From: Larimichthys crocea
Taxonomy: Eukaryota; Chordata; Actinopteri; Sciaenidae
Direction: 5' to 3'
NCBI RefSeq assembly: GCF_000972845.2
Contig: NC_040025.1
Location: 19,151,399 to 19,215,398 of the forward strand
Length of the DNA: 64,000 nucleotides
Part shown: in pieces, positions 46,890-60,424 of the stretch
Position numbering within the stretch: the stretch's first letter is position 1
How the letters are laid out: each line of letters opens with the position of its first letter
Translations under genes and position numbers: made by a program
The notes under the pieces: generated by a model
Told to the model about the DNA's origin: nothing
Databases searched by the model: none
Seen by the model: only the letters and a program-made list of their open reading frames with translations

Positions 46890-49124
46890 AGGATTGAAGT
46901 TGTTACATCTCCCTCTGAGATCTGAAATCCAAAAGAAAAAAAAACTTTACTGAAAGCACCATCAGCAGGTTTGACACTGTCTGGGTCAGTGTGGGTGGTG
47001 TTGACGAAAGGATGGCATCCCATTGAAAGGACACACATAAACACACAAACACAAGCAGACAAGCACAAGCACACTTTTGCGGTGTACCTGCGACAGTACT
47101 GTTATGAAGGATGACAGTGTGTCAACCAGTTTCTTGTTGATTATGAAACCTATTTCACACACTGACGCACTGTTTTGCTGCAGTGCTGCATGTGCGCAAA
47201 TCTTGTACATACACAAGCCTGCTTGCTTACTTGTGGAGTGACGGTGTCTATGATTCACTCTTCACTCTTGATGTGGTGATTACAAATCTATTTCCTCCAT
47301 TTAAATACAATGAGAGTCCTTAAAACTTATTTCACCTCCCTCAAGTTTCCCTTAAGTTTATTTAGGATTGAAAAAATATCTTCTTATTCAGCACTATCTG
47401 GCAGTACTGGTTTGTTCCAACTCTTCAGTTCACTGTATGAAATATTCAAACCCCAAACCGAATGTGTTTTTATGGCTGTACCTTTCCATCAAATATAAAT
47501 ATTCTAAATATTGTGTGCATCATTTTATACACATTTCTTCAAAATTCAGCCTGACCTATTTTGTATCTTTGGAAAGTTTCTCCACTAGAATTTAAAATAA
47601 AACTCTGCGGGTTTTCAACATTTTTTGGCTGCACATCACAAGCTTGTAATGGCTGCACTGACAGGTCAGAGTGGTTTACATGTCAGAGGTTTTTAATACA
47701 TGACACAGCCCTGTGGTGTATACATATATAGCACTGAAATATATACAAACATGCATGGTGCAGACACAGTGGCACTCACAAGGCCATTATGCACACAAAG
47801 CTTCATGGCTTAAACGTACACCTTATAAATCCACAGGATTTGGGGAATAAAACTGTTAACCCACTGTTGAGAGAGAGTCTGGCTCAGCAGGGGTGGCTGC
47901 ATATCATGCAGGATGAGAGACGGGACGTGGGGTGGCTTTATCACTCAAACTGGCCTCATGGAGCCCAGTGCTCTCTGCCAGCCAGACTCCAAGTTATTCT
48001 ATGCCAGTGGAGCATTGATTTTCCACACTGTTAGCTCACATGATTCCCCCTTTCCTCAGAGGAAAATTGCTGGGATGAAAAAAAAAAAGGACTCCCTGTG
48101 ATCGATTGGTCCACTGCGCTACTGAATTCAGGTTACAAGCTGAGGGAGATGAGGAGAGAGGGGGGGAAGGAGGGGGGGGGACACATGCACAGCAGGGCGT
48201 TTGCATGTTAGTCTCACTGAGGTAAATATGGACCTGTAAACTAGGGCTGCAGAGGAATAGGATGTAAAGCAACAGCAGTACATCAGTGCATGGGGACACC
48301 TTTTTTACCATTTAAACACTACGGAGAAAAAATAATCACTATTTTGCATGTTTGTATGTAGCAATCAATCAAAAATCATTTGCTGCTTCTCAGGAGTATG
48401 TCAGACCTTTTAAGCTTGGCGAGTCCTCTAATTGCTGTCTTTCAAATGTTTCATTGCCAAAAATATTCTACACTTGACTTTGGCTTATAGATTCATGTGG
48501 GCTGGGAACTCACATTAAGATGCTAAAATAAAACAAAATCTGTGAATCTGTAATTAATCTTTTTGGCTGTATGTTTTTCTTTATGTAACAGCATTCTATA
48601 TTTTTCACACATTAAAGCCTTTTGGAAAAAGTCAGTAATTATCCAATATTACTGGATGCAAAGCCAACAACACCAATAAGCAACAGAACACAATAATGTA
48701 GCTTTTTTCCTTGACTAAAAAAACTTGGCAACAAGGGAAGAACATCAAGTGTATAGAGACGGTATGAAAATAGCCCATGCCATCAACAGCCAGTCACTTA
48801 GCCATTTACAATTAATAAATAATGCTCCGTCTTCCACTCAGCCACTGCTTCTACTAGTTTTAAATGGTATACATTTTCATTAATGTCAATGAGTTCTTCT
48901 TCATTGTGCCATCCTGCATGTTAGGTGAGCCTCCCTCTCAGCCTCTTAAGACCATTATGTTAGCAGTGATGCATATGAACTCATTTTCACATGATGGATG
49001 TGAAGGGTGGGGGAGAGACACAATGGCGTCATACAATAGCTCATCTATGAGTGTGAAAACAGTAACTTCCTGTGCGTTTTACAATGAAAAACCACATTAT
49101 GAATACATGTGCATACTATAGATG
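44766..49124. other. Non-coding: gene-poor region
   Basis: No exon recognised. A TATC run lies at 46847-46890, with CA-rich sequence near 47030 (about 47026-47060). Unique mixed-composition stretches at 46620-46760 and 47860-48060 are candidates for conserved regulatory DNA. The longer frames in these places overlap on both strands and resemble no known protein. Confidence 0.5.
46847..46890. repeat. (TATC)n microsatellite
   Basis: About eleven tetranucleotide units. The plus-strand frame reading repeated SIYL is an artefact. Confidence 0.95.
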
Positions 49125-49365
49125 TCTGATAGAATTCAGACTGAAATATCTCAACAACTACTGCATGGATTGTGTCCTTACGGCCATGGTAGCCAGAGAG
49201 AACAATACGTTTTAATTTGTCCAAATACCTGCAAAACTAATTCTCATCAGCCACCGTTGCTATTTTTGTTTTGTGCTTATTAGCAATTAACATTGTCATT
49301 GTTTAGCTTAGGAGCTTGTGTTTTGAGTTTCACAGAGCTGCTAGCATGTCTTCATATTTTGTTTT
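49125..49365 (+). repeat. Dispersed fish repeat, family A copy 3 (3' part)
   Basis: Contains the family's CTGAAATATCTCAACAACTA box, then TTGTGCTTATTAGCAATTAA, CATTGTCATTGTTTAGCTTA and CACAGAGCTGCTAGCATG at its end. The order matches the tail region of the other copies, in the same orientation. Confidence 0.65.
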
Positions 49366-52300
49366 TTAACACTCTAGTTTGGTTTTAGTCATTCAGGTCT
49401 TAAGATATAAGATATCTTTCTCTCACAATTTTGCCTTCACCTCAGAACAGTTGCTGTGAATTTCTGTCTTTCCAATAACAATGTCCCTGTTACCTCACTG
49501 TGAAGTTTTCATCTGAGCCACGTTGTAGTCCCTTTTGACATTTTTCAAGTTGAGGAAATTGATGTTTTCAGAAACAGGGACAGAGTTTGTTAAGTTTTTT
49601 TTGTTGTTGTTGTAATGTTACTTTTGAATGCTGTGAGCACCACAAACAAAATTATTTTCACCTCTATTGTACTGGGGTGGGGGCAAAGGTTTCAAGGACA
49701 GATATCACAAAAACTATCTTCATGGTTGGATAGAACTTTAGGTAAAATCTGGAGGATTTTTTGTAAGTTGGGTGAATCAACTTCTTTCAAAGGTAACCTG
49801 GTTTCAGAAATTGTGTATGAATAGGGACCCTGGAGAACTATTTTCACATACTGCAGTCTTGAGTAGCCCAGTAGGTAGACATTAGCCCTGCTCCCACGAG
49901 TGAAACCCATATCTAAAGTGTGCTTTCATACAACAGAAAAGGACCTAAATGTTACTGAAAGGACTGAAATGTGTCCACCAGATTTCTTACTTAATATAAT
50001 ACCCTGACACTGCCTACATTTGCATGTATAGAGATGACCAGGACATAGAGCAATAGTGCTCTAGTTTGGGTTAAGAGACTTCCATAAACCTTTGATGTTG
50101 GTTGATTGAATTTCCATGTTGTCTTGAATAAATCGAGTTACACTATATCTGTGAATAATAAGGTAGCATCTTCATATCTGACTGAGCATGACGACATGAT
50201 GATTGCATTTAGAATATCAAATACTGGTTTAATTAGTTTGTGTCAGAAAATACACATTATTGTGTACTTGCAACAGGTCATTTAAAATGTAGGTTTAATT
50301 AAAGTTTTCTAAGCATTACTGTGCAAACCTTGACGAGCACCAGAAAACCTTAATAAACTAAGTTTGGTTGTGGTTTATCATTATTGTGTGCAGACCTGTC
50401 AATCAACTGGAAGTGACAGCAATGATTCCAGTCCTGTGTTTTTACCTGGGGGGGTAAACACTTTTGTTTAGATTGAGATTATGGATTGTGGCTCAAAAAG
50501 AGTGTTGTAATTAGTAGATGACCTTACTAGGTCAAAAAGTAAAAATAACTTATTATTGTCATCAAGGTATGTAGTTTACATGTAACAATACAAAACGGTG
50601 TTAAGAAGATTGATTCCAAAAAGGTAAGGACCCATGCTCTGTGTGTGCAAATATGCCTGAAAGTTTAAAATCACCATTTATCATAACACTAGTCCAATTA
50701 TCCACAGATAAAACAAACGCTAAATTTACATCTCATCTTGATTCAAAAGGTTAACAATCATTGTTTTCATATTAAATCTAAACTGGCCAATTCCTTCTTT
50801 TTTGGGGGCCAGAATGGGTGATAAGCTTTGTCACTTTAATTACATCAATGTAAATATTTCATATTGGCCAAATCAGATCTTGTGGCTGCAACATTCTTGT
50901 AAATGGAATTTTATCTGTAGCTCGGGACCATTAGTGGCACTGAGTTCTGAGGCAGCCTAGAGGACGGTAATTAAGTCCACTCAGCCGTGACTAAACATTT
51001 TTGACATTTTTCCTAGTCCGGAATGAACTGTCAGTGTGCAGAGAGAGTAACCATCTTGTCACTTTGTGTTTGTATAAGAATAGCAGAGAGCTGGGTGCTG
51101 CGCCGCGAGTCCAGAGTTTCATATCATAAAAAAAAAGGAATGAAATGCAGAAAAAGAGAAAATGGTGGTGGCTTAAACATGGGTTTGTCTGTCTGACTGT
51201 CTGTCTGTGCAGAATGTGTGTGTGTGACTGAGATAGAGTGAGAGGAAGAAAGACACAGACTGTAACCCATTTCTAATTCTAAGGCATTTCATTTCAAAAC
51301 AGCACAGAGGGGAGAGTGGCCTAAAATACAGTATGTTTAAAAAAAAATGTTTCGAACTCAGTTAATGCAAAGAAAAGTAGGACACATTTCACTTTGCTTT
51401 GCATCATGGTTTCCTGATGGATCAAAGCTGTCAGAATAGCCCAGTTTCTCATGGGTGCTTTTGTTCGAGTTTCTCTATATTTGTTTGGACCTTCAACCAA
51501 GGTGTGTGCGTCTCCGTGTCAGCACGTTCATTAGCAGAACCTAAGGTCGATTTCAATGAAGTTACTGCATATTTTGATACATTTTGCATCTCATTTCAGA
51601 AAGGTACCACGGTGCTAATATGTTTCTGCTCTTGTGCGTGCAGATATAATGAGTTACAGTGGTATCCAAGACAAAAATTTCAGAGATAACAAGGTGACTT
51701 TGAACTTGCCTCTGAAGACATTCCACTGGCATCCTTAAGAAGAAGAAAACAACCAATGCCTTAATAGCCAATACAAGCATACAAGCATTCCATCAACTTT
51801 GGTATGCTTGAGTAAATTGAATACCCCTGCTTTGCCTTTTGTTCTAGAAAATGCATCAAATTGATTGAAAGAAGCAATTACGGTTCCAGGGAGCAGTATT
51901 GATTTTATGAAAGTGTGCAATTACTTTAATTGAGATAACCGTGTCTCGATTAGATGGTTCGTAGTAAGCTATGTTCAAAAAAATGTCTGCATTTTACAGT
52001 TGTTTTGATTTTGAGCAAATTCCATTTCCAGTGCAGCCCCAACCTTTGTACCTGATTAGACTGTTCATTTTCCTCTGTATACATTTTCCCTGGTGGATTT
52101 AGAAGACATTCAATTAACAGTGGTAATGAAAAAAGTCGGTGGAAACATCAGTGAAAATTCTCTTCAATGTCACATGTTTGAATGATTCTTCTGCACAATA
52201 ATGAATTTGATTTGCAAACACAGCGCTATGAAAGCCCTGTTATGAACAAATAAGAGCTGTGTTTTATCCCAGAATGCTGTTGTTTGCCAGGTACAACTGA

Positions 52301-52434
52301 AATGCATCTTCTGTTCCAGCAACACTGAGTTAGAACCAGTAAAAAAAAAAAAAAGGGTAAAAATGAACAGTGAAGTCAAGCCTTAAATCTGGCTGCATAC
52401 CATGTGACTTGACATGGAGCAAACGAATGAAAAA

Positions 52435-52491
<57 letters not shown>

Positions 52492-52831
52492 CAATACCCC
52501 CATAAAACCGTCTCTGCTTTCAGTTCAAATAGGTCCTATCATCTCCATGACAACAGTCGTAATGGTAACATGGAAATATATTAATGTAAAACCATGGCAA
52601 CGTTCTCCAATTGAATTAAGCAGCACCTGTGCACATTACAGAAGAAGATAAAAGACAAAAGGAGCCAGCTTCTGCTTGCCAAGCAGCTGTGGCTTTCAGA
52701 CCTTAAAAACCCATCTACATTTCCTGAACGCGTTTGTTTTCCAATGTTTCTGTGCGGCAAATTACCGTTGCATTGCACACTTTTTGAGGGGTTTTCTGTC
52801 GTATTTGTGCAAACAGATGAGAAAACTGGAT
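49366..52831. other. Non-coding: gene-poor region
   Basis: No exon recognised. A GA run lies at 52434-52490, immediately followed by a unique segment with RFX-like half sites (52540-52605). The remainder is AT-rich sequence with no recognised repeats. Confidence 0.5.
52434..52490. repeat. (GA)n microsatellite
   Basis: A GA run of about 57 bases with two interruptions. The plus-strand frame reading repeated RE is an artefact. Confidence 0.95.
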
Positions 52832-53105
52832 AATCAAATCAAATCAAATTTTATTTCTATAGCCCAAAGTCACAAAGTACATTTGCCTCGGAGGGCTTTA
52901 CAATCTGTACAGGGAGTGACATCCTCTATCCCTAGACCCTCGGGTTCGAGTGAGGAAAAACTTGCCCACAAAAAAATCCCTCTCCCAGGACGGACAGACG
53001 TGCAATAGATGTCACGTGTACAGAACAAATCAACATATTGTACAATTGTACAATTACAATGAATGATAAAATGATTACAGTAGCAGTGGAACCTGTGATA
53101 GAGAC
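52832..53105 (-). mobile_element. Non-LTR retrotransposon 3' end, copy 2 (inverted)
   Basis: On the minus strand this reads through the same boxes as the copy at 5580-6137 and ends with the same TTTGA-type pentamer tail (52832-52850). Compared with copy 1 it has lost about 60 bases after GGGAGAGGGA. It is 5'-truncated near 53105. Confidence 0.8.
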
Positions 53106-56100
53106 CCAGACTAATTATATTCAGTTTTTTTAATTTATTTTTTTTATCCTCGCCGACTATAAGCCCAGCTCCTCTGCCAGAGTGGTATAGCCGGATTAAG
53201 AGTATGTGTGTTTTACCATTAAATCACATAATGGTGGGGCAATCATTCTGATAGGTAAAAAGGCACGGTGTTTGTGCACAGAGAGACATGTTAGACACAC
53301 AAACTCGGTACATTGTGCTCCCTTTCATTCAAAACAGAGGGTGTGAGAGAGTGAAAGTGGTTGTGTTCTGCCTTCTTTTCTCTGAGCTGAGCTGAAAAGA
53401 GAAAACATTATCTACATCACCATGCCATCAAATCTGATGGATTTTATCCCATCCCTCCCTCCCTCCCTCCCTCCCTCTTTCTTCTCTCTTTTTCCCCTAG
53501 CCTGTGTGTTTACTGGTAATGGCAATGTAGCATTCTCTCACCCTTGAAAATGTGAGTGTGTGTGTGTGTGTTTGTTTCTGTGTCTGTAAAAGAGGAAGAA
53601 AGAAGGGGTGAGGCTAGTGAGGAGACCCAGCCTAAGTGAAATTACTCTTAAAAGGATATTGTTGTTCCCAAAGAGTGTTGAACAGCATTTTCACCAGCCA
53701 TATTTTATTCATGCGGGCAGTCATGTCCAACACAGAGACCCATACAGTACATCAACTTAGCTCAACTCTGTCTGTCTCTGGGAGAAAATCCTCATCCTGT
53801 TGCAAGGTAGCGTAGATAAAACTCTAATCTCCAATCTCTCAAGGGATCGAATGAGAAACTATTTTCTCCATCCTGCTTTCCATTGTGCAACAATGCCACT
53901 CCTTCCAGGCGGATAGAGGTCCAAGCCGTAAGTGTGCTTATACATTATAAGGCACTCAGGCCTCCCAGCAGGCACCTTCTCTGCAATAGGTCAAAATTGC
54001 ATAACCATCTCTTTCAAATCTCCCAGCTGTTTAATGCCAGGAAAGAGGGTAGGTGGAGATTAACAAGAAATCAACACTGAGGAAAAAATAGAGCGTAGAT
54101 TTTCTCTCCATCAAACATACAGCATCGTGCTGCTCAAGAAAAACTAGCAGTGCACCAACCCTTGGATTGTTCGATATAATTCAGTGTACAATTACAGGGG
54201 GAAAATTGCAATAATATGTCTGATATATTACAAGCATGAGAATGAGCAGTTTTCACAGGAATTTGACCATGAAACACACACGTTCCACATATCTTGTAAT
54301 CACTGACATTTCTCACCACATGAATCCACTTGTAAAGTGAGATTATCATATGATTTGTCCGTTTATAAAGCCCAGGTGAGAAGGCATTACAAACGTAGCC
54401 TTGAATTGTGAGAATACTGAATCTACTTTATACTCAGCTGACAAAAGATTGATTCTAGTTTCTTTTACTCACATTTCACTGTACAGTGGCCTTTTACTTG
54501 TGGGTTTTTCCTGTTTTTTTCCCTCCCCAGAATGAGGCACTGCTCAGGAGGTCCAATTTCTGACCTAAGAATTACACAATTTGTATCAATTACTGACTCC
54601 TGGTACAAATCGTTGTCATAAATTGTAAAGTGTAGGCAGATTGCTTCATGGAGAACATTTCTCGTACAATTACGATTCATCATAAAACAAATTTTAACAC
54701 ATACCAAAGATGACGATAACATGTCTGCTCAAACATTGTGTTCACCAGACCACCACCTTTTCTCAATAATCCAGTCAGTTTGAGAAGTTTGACAAACATG
54801 TTGGAATAGTCTTGTTGGTTGTAAAAGGAAAATAAAGTGTAAAGGAAAACAAGAGAAGTTTTTTTATGTTGTATTTTTAAATGGCAACAAATGTTTGTAA
54901 ATTGATGATATTGGCTGAAATATTTTTTAATATCCAGTATGTTTCAGAATTCACCTTATTTGCATTAAATATTCCTTTTTTGCCAAGTAAATAATATAAT
55001 TCCTAGCTGAAATATCAATTTAACATCTAGTGTGTTTCATCATTGACCCTTGGCTAATCCTCGCCCTTCTTTCTGTTCCGACATGGCACATGACACTGCA
55101 ATGACAGTGTTAGATTTACTAGAATTTTGGGTTCTTGTTTTCCAATGCCGATTTTGCCAGCTAAAATGAAAACTTTCATTGGTTTTGTTTTCTTAGCCGG
55201 GTAGCTAATTTATGAAGCCAACATTTGCTCCAGTAACTGAATTTAGAAGTTTCCACCTGACCCTTTTCTTTATCTACCATGCCTTGTTACGGTTGCTAAG
55301 CTGTGATTGGACAGTTGTACTTCAGGGGCGGAGTTTAGCAGATGATCATAATAACATTTAATACATAGATATCAACAACCAGTATAATATTTGACTAGGA
55401 GTCCATCCACAGGTTTGAGGCCATACAAAACATTTCAATGTCTGTAATAAATTTAGCTTATTTGTCTCCTTAATTCACAACCTACAAGACCTGGATAGAG
55501 GCCAGTGTAGACATCATCCTTCAGCCCAGATAAAGATCAAGTATACTTCATTTAATCAGTGGATGGAACATGAGATGCAAAAGCATTGTTTCACCACCAT
55601 GCATGATAGAGATTACATAGGATCTGCATCTGTTGACATAAACAGAAAGTGAAAATGGAGAAGGGTTTTACGGAAAATGATTCTCGTATCATATTATCTA
55701 CACATCTGCATAAAGAGAGGATTTCAGCATCAGTTTGGAGCAATGCTGGGGAGGTTAACAGCTCCAGCAAAAGGATTATACAAAAATAAAATGTTGACTT
55801 TTGACCAAATAAATTCCAAAATGTGCAGTCACTGGAAAATAAAATGTATTTAATGGTTGTTATTGCTATTAGGTCACATTAAAAAGATGCCTGAATTCAA
55901 ATTAGCCTCATTTTTTTTCTTGTCTCTTCTCTTTTTTTCCCCCCACTCGGTAAAAACATCTATAATTTCAGCTACTCAAAAAGAATACTAATTGCTCATC
56001 TGAAAGGGACTATGATTGGATGCTTGAATTTCTTTATATAGGAATGACTCACTATTCCTCCACTTGAATGACAAACAATTTTCTCTGGCAAATGATGCCA

Positions 56101-59100
56101 TGTGTCTTGTTGAGCAGGAATAAGAATAGGTTCTGTTTTCCGACATGTGCACAAAACATTCACTCGGTCATATATGCATGAAATAAATTGCAGACCAAAA
56201 TGCAAAAAAAAAAAAAAAAAGGCTAAATGTCACTGACTTGTCTTGATCACAAAAACCAAACAACAACAACAAAAAAAAGAACTCACAATCTCTCGGTTTT
56301 TAAACAATGTTCACAAGTATGAAACTTTAACTCGCCTGGCATTATCACCATGTGCAAATGTTGGCCTTTTTAATGATATGAAAACACTGAGCTAAGCTCC
56401 TGCAGACTGCAATACATTCTCCCCCAAATGAGAGCTGAAATGCTATAGGCAATTAGAAGAGTCTCTAGAATTTCCTTGAAATGAAGTGCTAAATGAAACG
56501 TGGTCAGACTGACAAGTCTGCTCTCTTTTTCACTGAGCTTCTCTGTCTTCCTGCAGCTCCTCGTGCAGCAGGGGAAAGGTATACACGTCTCTTTTTTAAC
56601 CAAATCAAGAGTCAATGCATGTAAGCCCTGTGGTGATTTTCCTTAATTATGCTTCGGGGTGATTTGCAAGGTGGATGACACAATGAGGACATGATGTCAG
56701 TCAAATAATATCCCAGCTTTTTTCTTCACTGCAAGCTCAGATTTACAAGCGCACTGTACTGTTTCTGAGTTCTGTTAGGGAGTCAGCAATTTCCATGTAT
56801 GGACTAAATCAGGAAAAAAAAACAACAACTCACATGGACGTAATCTTTTAGTGGTTCACATGTCAGAGGCTTAAAGTCCTGCAACAGAGTATGGGAGCTG
56901 ACCCCTGGGGAAACTAGGTCATGACCTCCTTGTCTACAGAGCTGCATTGAAGACATTATAGGATCACTACATCTATTTCAATCAGGATTCTGGAAGGAAG
57001 AGGAGACTGGTTCATGTTTCGCTCTGTATTACCACAGTAAAAACAACACTCATGACAGATGGAAAATTACAACTCATTCTTTTGTTCTTGGGTAAATGAA
57101 TGATCCCAGAATCATTATCTTAACTGCTGTTTGTGCTCTTGGAGCAGATTGTTGACACACTCAGGACACACTGTTGGTTCCCATGCCCTGCTGAAACATG
57201 CAGGGGTCATAGGTCAGCAAGATGGGCCAGAAAAATGCCCCCAAGTTTCCCTCAGGTGATTTAAATGAGATTTAAAAATCATTGTTTTTGGAAGTCCTGA
57301 TATGTCTCTGTGTTTGCTTTTACCCACGTCCCAAAAGTATAACTTCAACTTACTGCACCAGAGGCAAGTCATATTTATATATTCTTACTTCTTAACTACA
57401 TTCATAAGGGAGCAGTGAGACAGAGCCACTGAATCTCACTAAATTAATGTTGATTCTTAGTAAATGAACAATCTTTAACATTTATTTCTTAGCCATGAGA
57501 TGAACCAAATGCCCTCCAGTCTCACTGTACAACTCGTTGCAGAATAGCTACAGGTACAAGAGCCAGACTGTGGTAATAAACAGAACTTAGTGGGGCACAA
57601 GATATTTTTTTATAGTGGTGATATAAAACTAAAAAAATAAAGTCACATGATTTTGTGATGTTTATGCTAATAACCTCAACAATAAACAAATAAATTACAT
57701 CAATCAATCTACATTATGTGTCTTTTTATCTTAACATAAATAATAATGTGTATTAAAATATTATGTGAATGACAGACTAATGAGTCATGGTTTATATGGG
57801 GAAATAAGACAAGTTTTTAGAATTCGATGAGTGAGAGCAACAATACTCTAATGGTGTGATTTGCATGTACCTCACCATAGCCGCCCTGAGGCATCACAGT
57901 TTGCATGAACAGATCAGATTATGCTAAATGCTGGATAGTGCAAGTACAACATGTACTGCACTTCTGTGGGTGTGTCATGCTGTACATCAGGAACGAAGAA
58001 CTGGTTTGGCAGAGTTTCTAATAGACGTAGAAGTATTTTTGTGCATGAAAACTGTAAGTGAGGACAAAGCAAGTCATCTGTTGTTCTTTAAATATACTGT
58101 CAACTTATCCAGCAACATAATTAACAGACAGAATTTTTATTCTCAAATCCTGAATAAAGAAAATCAATGGGATAATTCAACCAACTACCTGAATCTGGGT
58201 ACTGCCCAACTCACATTACATTATTAAAATAATCACATCTGCAATAGCAAATATGCAAAATACTACAGCTTATAATACCCAAACATCAACAGATGACAGC
58301 CAGAAAACCACAGTCTGACAATGTAAATATTGTACTGTAACTTCATTTAAAGTTTGTCATAGGAAGAAAATAAAAAACACGTTCCTCTTGATTATCTATA
58401 ACACCTACATTGTCACCCACAAAACTCTCAGACCAAAATATGATGCAATTTCCTTCTTTTGTGTCGCACTAGATGAGGCAGCTGACTCTCAGTATCAGAA
58501 AAATATTACAGTACAAATGCATAGAGGCTCACAGCACATATGTAACTTCATGCTATGCTGCACAGTAATTACTTCATGTTTTGAAACTGCTTTAATGATG
58601 CGTATATCGGGATTAATGATGTTTAAAAAGGCTGTGATACTTTCAGAACTGTGAAAAGTTTGTACTGAATGCATTCAGCTGCACTCAAAGTATATAAGTG
58701 TAAAACAATCTGCAAAGTTGCCGTTCTTTATCGTATCAGTAGCTTTGCGAGTTCACTTTTGATGACATCACACACTAGTTTACTGTTTTCTGACTTTGGG
58801 AAAGAGATGTTCAGCATTCATTTTTTTTTTTTTTTTAAATTCAGCCATCCAAGGTCACAGAAACATCATGTGCCGATTCAGTTTTGAGATGATTTTCGGT
58901 TTAAACTAGCACAACCCTCAGCACTTCTTTTGTTCTCCCACGCTTTACTCAAATCAGCCATCATTTCTGCAGGACGAACCGACAGCCAAATTATCTTATC
59001 TACCTTTCATCTTCCAAATTTTTTCATCTGCATCACATTTTATTTGAGATTAAAGTAGGGCTGTGTCTTTGTGCAGCACTAATTGCCATAGAGCTTCAGT

Positions 59101-60424
59101 AATTAAAGGACAATAAAGCCTTAGTAGTAATTAGTTTCTCTTGTTTGGTTGCTAGCCCATCAATTGTGCTTCAATAATACTGATCATTAGCATGCGCCTG
59201 GGCAGTGAGGGATGCTGGGAAAGGAGCCCTGCACACACAGCACTCCACATTCCATTCCCATGAAGCCATGGCACTGAGCCATGTGGTTAACCCCCTGTGT
59301 GCTGGGCCGTCGAGAGTGGCAGGCTGTGCCTACCAGCGAAGGCCCACACTGTAAAATAAAGAGGCTGCACTGTAACATAATAGACCTGCTGAAATAATGA
59401 CCAGCTTTTTACATTTCTGAAGGTTGGGAACATAAGAGCTGCAGCAGTGGGCAGATGCTCCTGTCATGATTTGTGTAAAAACAATTGCACCCTTCTCAGT
59501 GTTACATGCTCCTTTATTCACATGCAGGTTCACCTAATGAAAGCCTGTCTGCGATACTGTTAAGGAGTGATCAAGAGGATATATTATCACCGTTTTAAGG
59601 CTGATGCAGCCTAAAAACAGATCAAATTAGGTATCTTTAAACAGAACAGCATCAGAAGAATAAAGAAACATTTCTGTGCAGGCAGGGGTGTGGATTGTGC
59701 TGTAAACTGTGGCATAGTAATAACGCCAGGCAGCAGAAAATGTGCTCTGTTCTGTACTTTGCCTTGACATGATTGAAAGACAATGGTCCCATGGATAGGC
59801 CATTTCAACATCAAATGTGCATGCACATCACAGGGCAAGGGTGTGCTATCCATCACATTCAGTGAGCTGTCAGAGGCAGCTCACAGCTCCGGCTTCTCTC
59901 CGCACACATTTGCAACTGCATGGCAATACAAGATTAAACCTCCTTATACATATTCCACCCTGAGCATGCCATATTTTACACTCTTTTGAAAGTGCTCACA
60001 GTTAGACTTGCATCTCTCTGCATTGTGTGGTTTTTTATTCAAATAACTAACTAAAACTGTGAAAATGAATGCACAACTAGAGGTAAAAACAACTTTAACT
60101 GATTTCAAATTCAAAAGCCTAACACAGATTGAACTCTTGAGTTCTTACTTTAACCTTTTTTATGAGTATTACAAGGTACAGAGGCCTGTCCGAGTGAATT
60201 TTCCTCACTGCTTTAGGCTACAGACTTGTATAATCAGGTGATGTCGACATTAAACACAACAGGTTCAGGTTGTAGTCATGCAAATGAAAAATAAAAATAC
60301 ACTTAAAACAAAAACAAAACATGGTTGAACTACAGAGAGACTCTGCGCAAACCTCCTCCCATCCACCTTGGCACAATAACCCGAATGGAAGCCTTTATGA
60401 AGCACTGATGGAAGCGGAGTGCGC
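53106..60424. other. Non-coding: upstream flank of tox2
   Basis: About 7.3 kb with no recognised exon. It contains a CCCT run (53452-53477), a TG run (53555-53572) and poly-A or poly-T runs near 56203 and 58820. Unique mixed-composition stretches at 55960-56180, 56370-56620 and 59040-59350 are candidate conserved elements. The frames of 60-99 codons here are scattered over both strands and resemble nothing known. Confidence 0.5.
53452..53477. repeat. (CCCT)n microsatellite
   Basis: Six tetranucleotide units within a pyrimidine-rich stretch. Confidence 0.9.

Noticed and set aside
39553..46890. TAGA and TATC runs as an inverted pair or CRISPR-like array
   Set aside because: They are two independent tetranucleotide microsatellites without spacers; nothing in this eukaryotic window is CRISPR-like.
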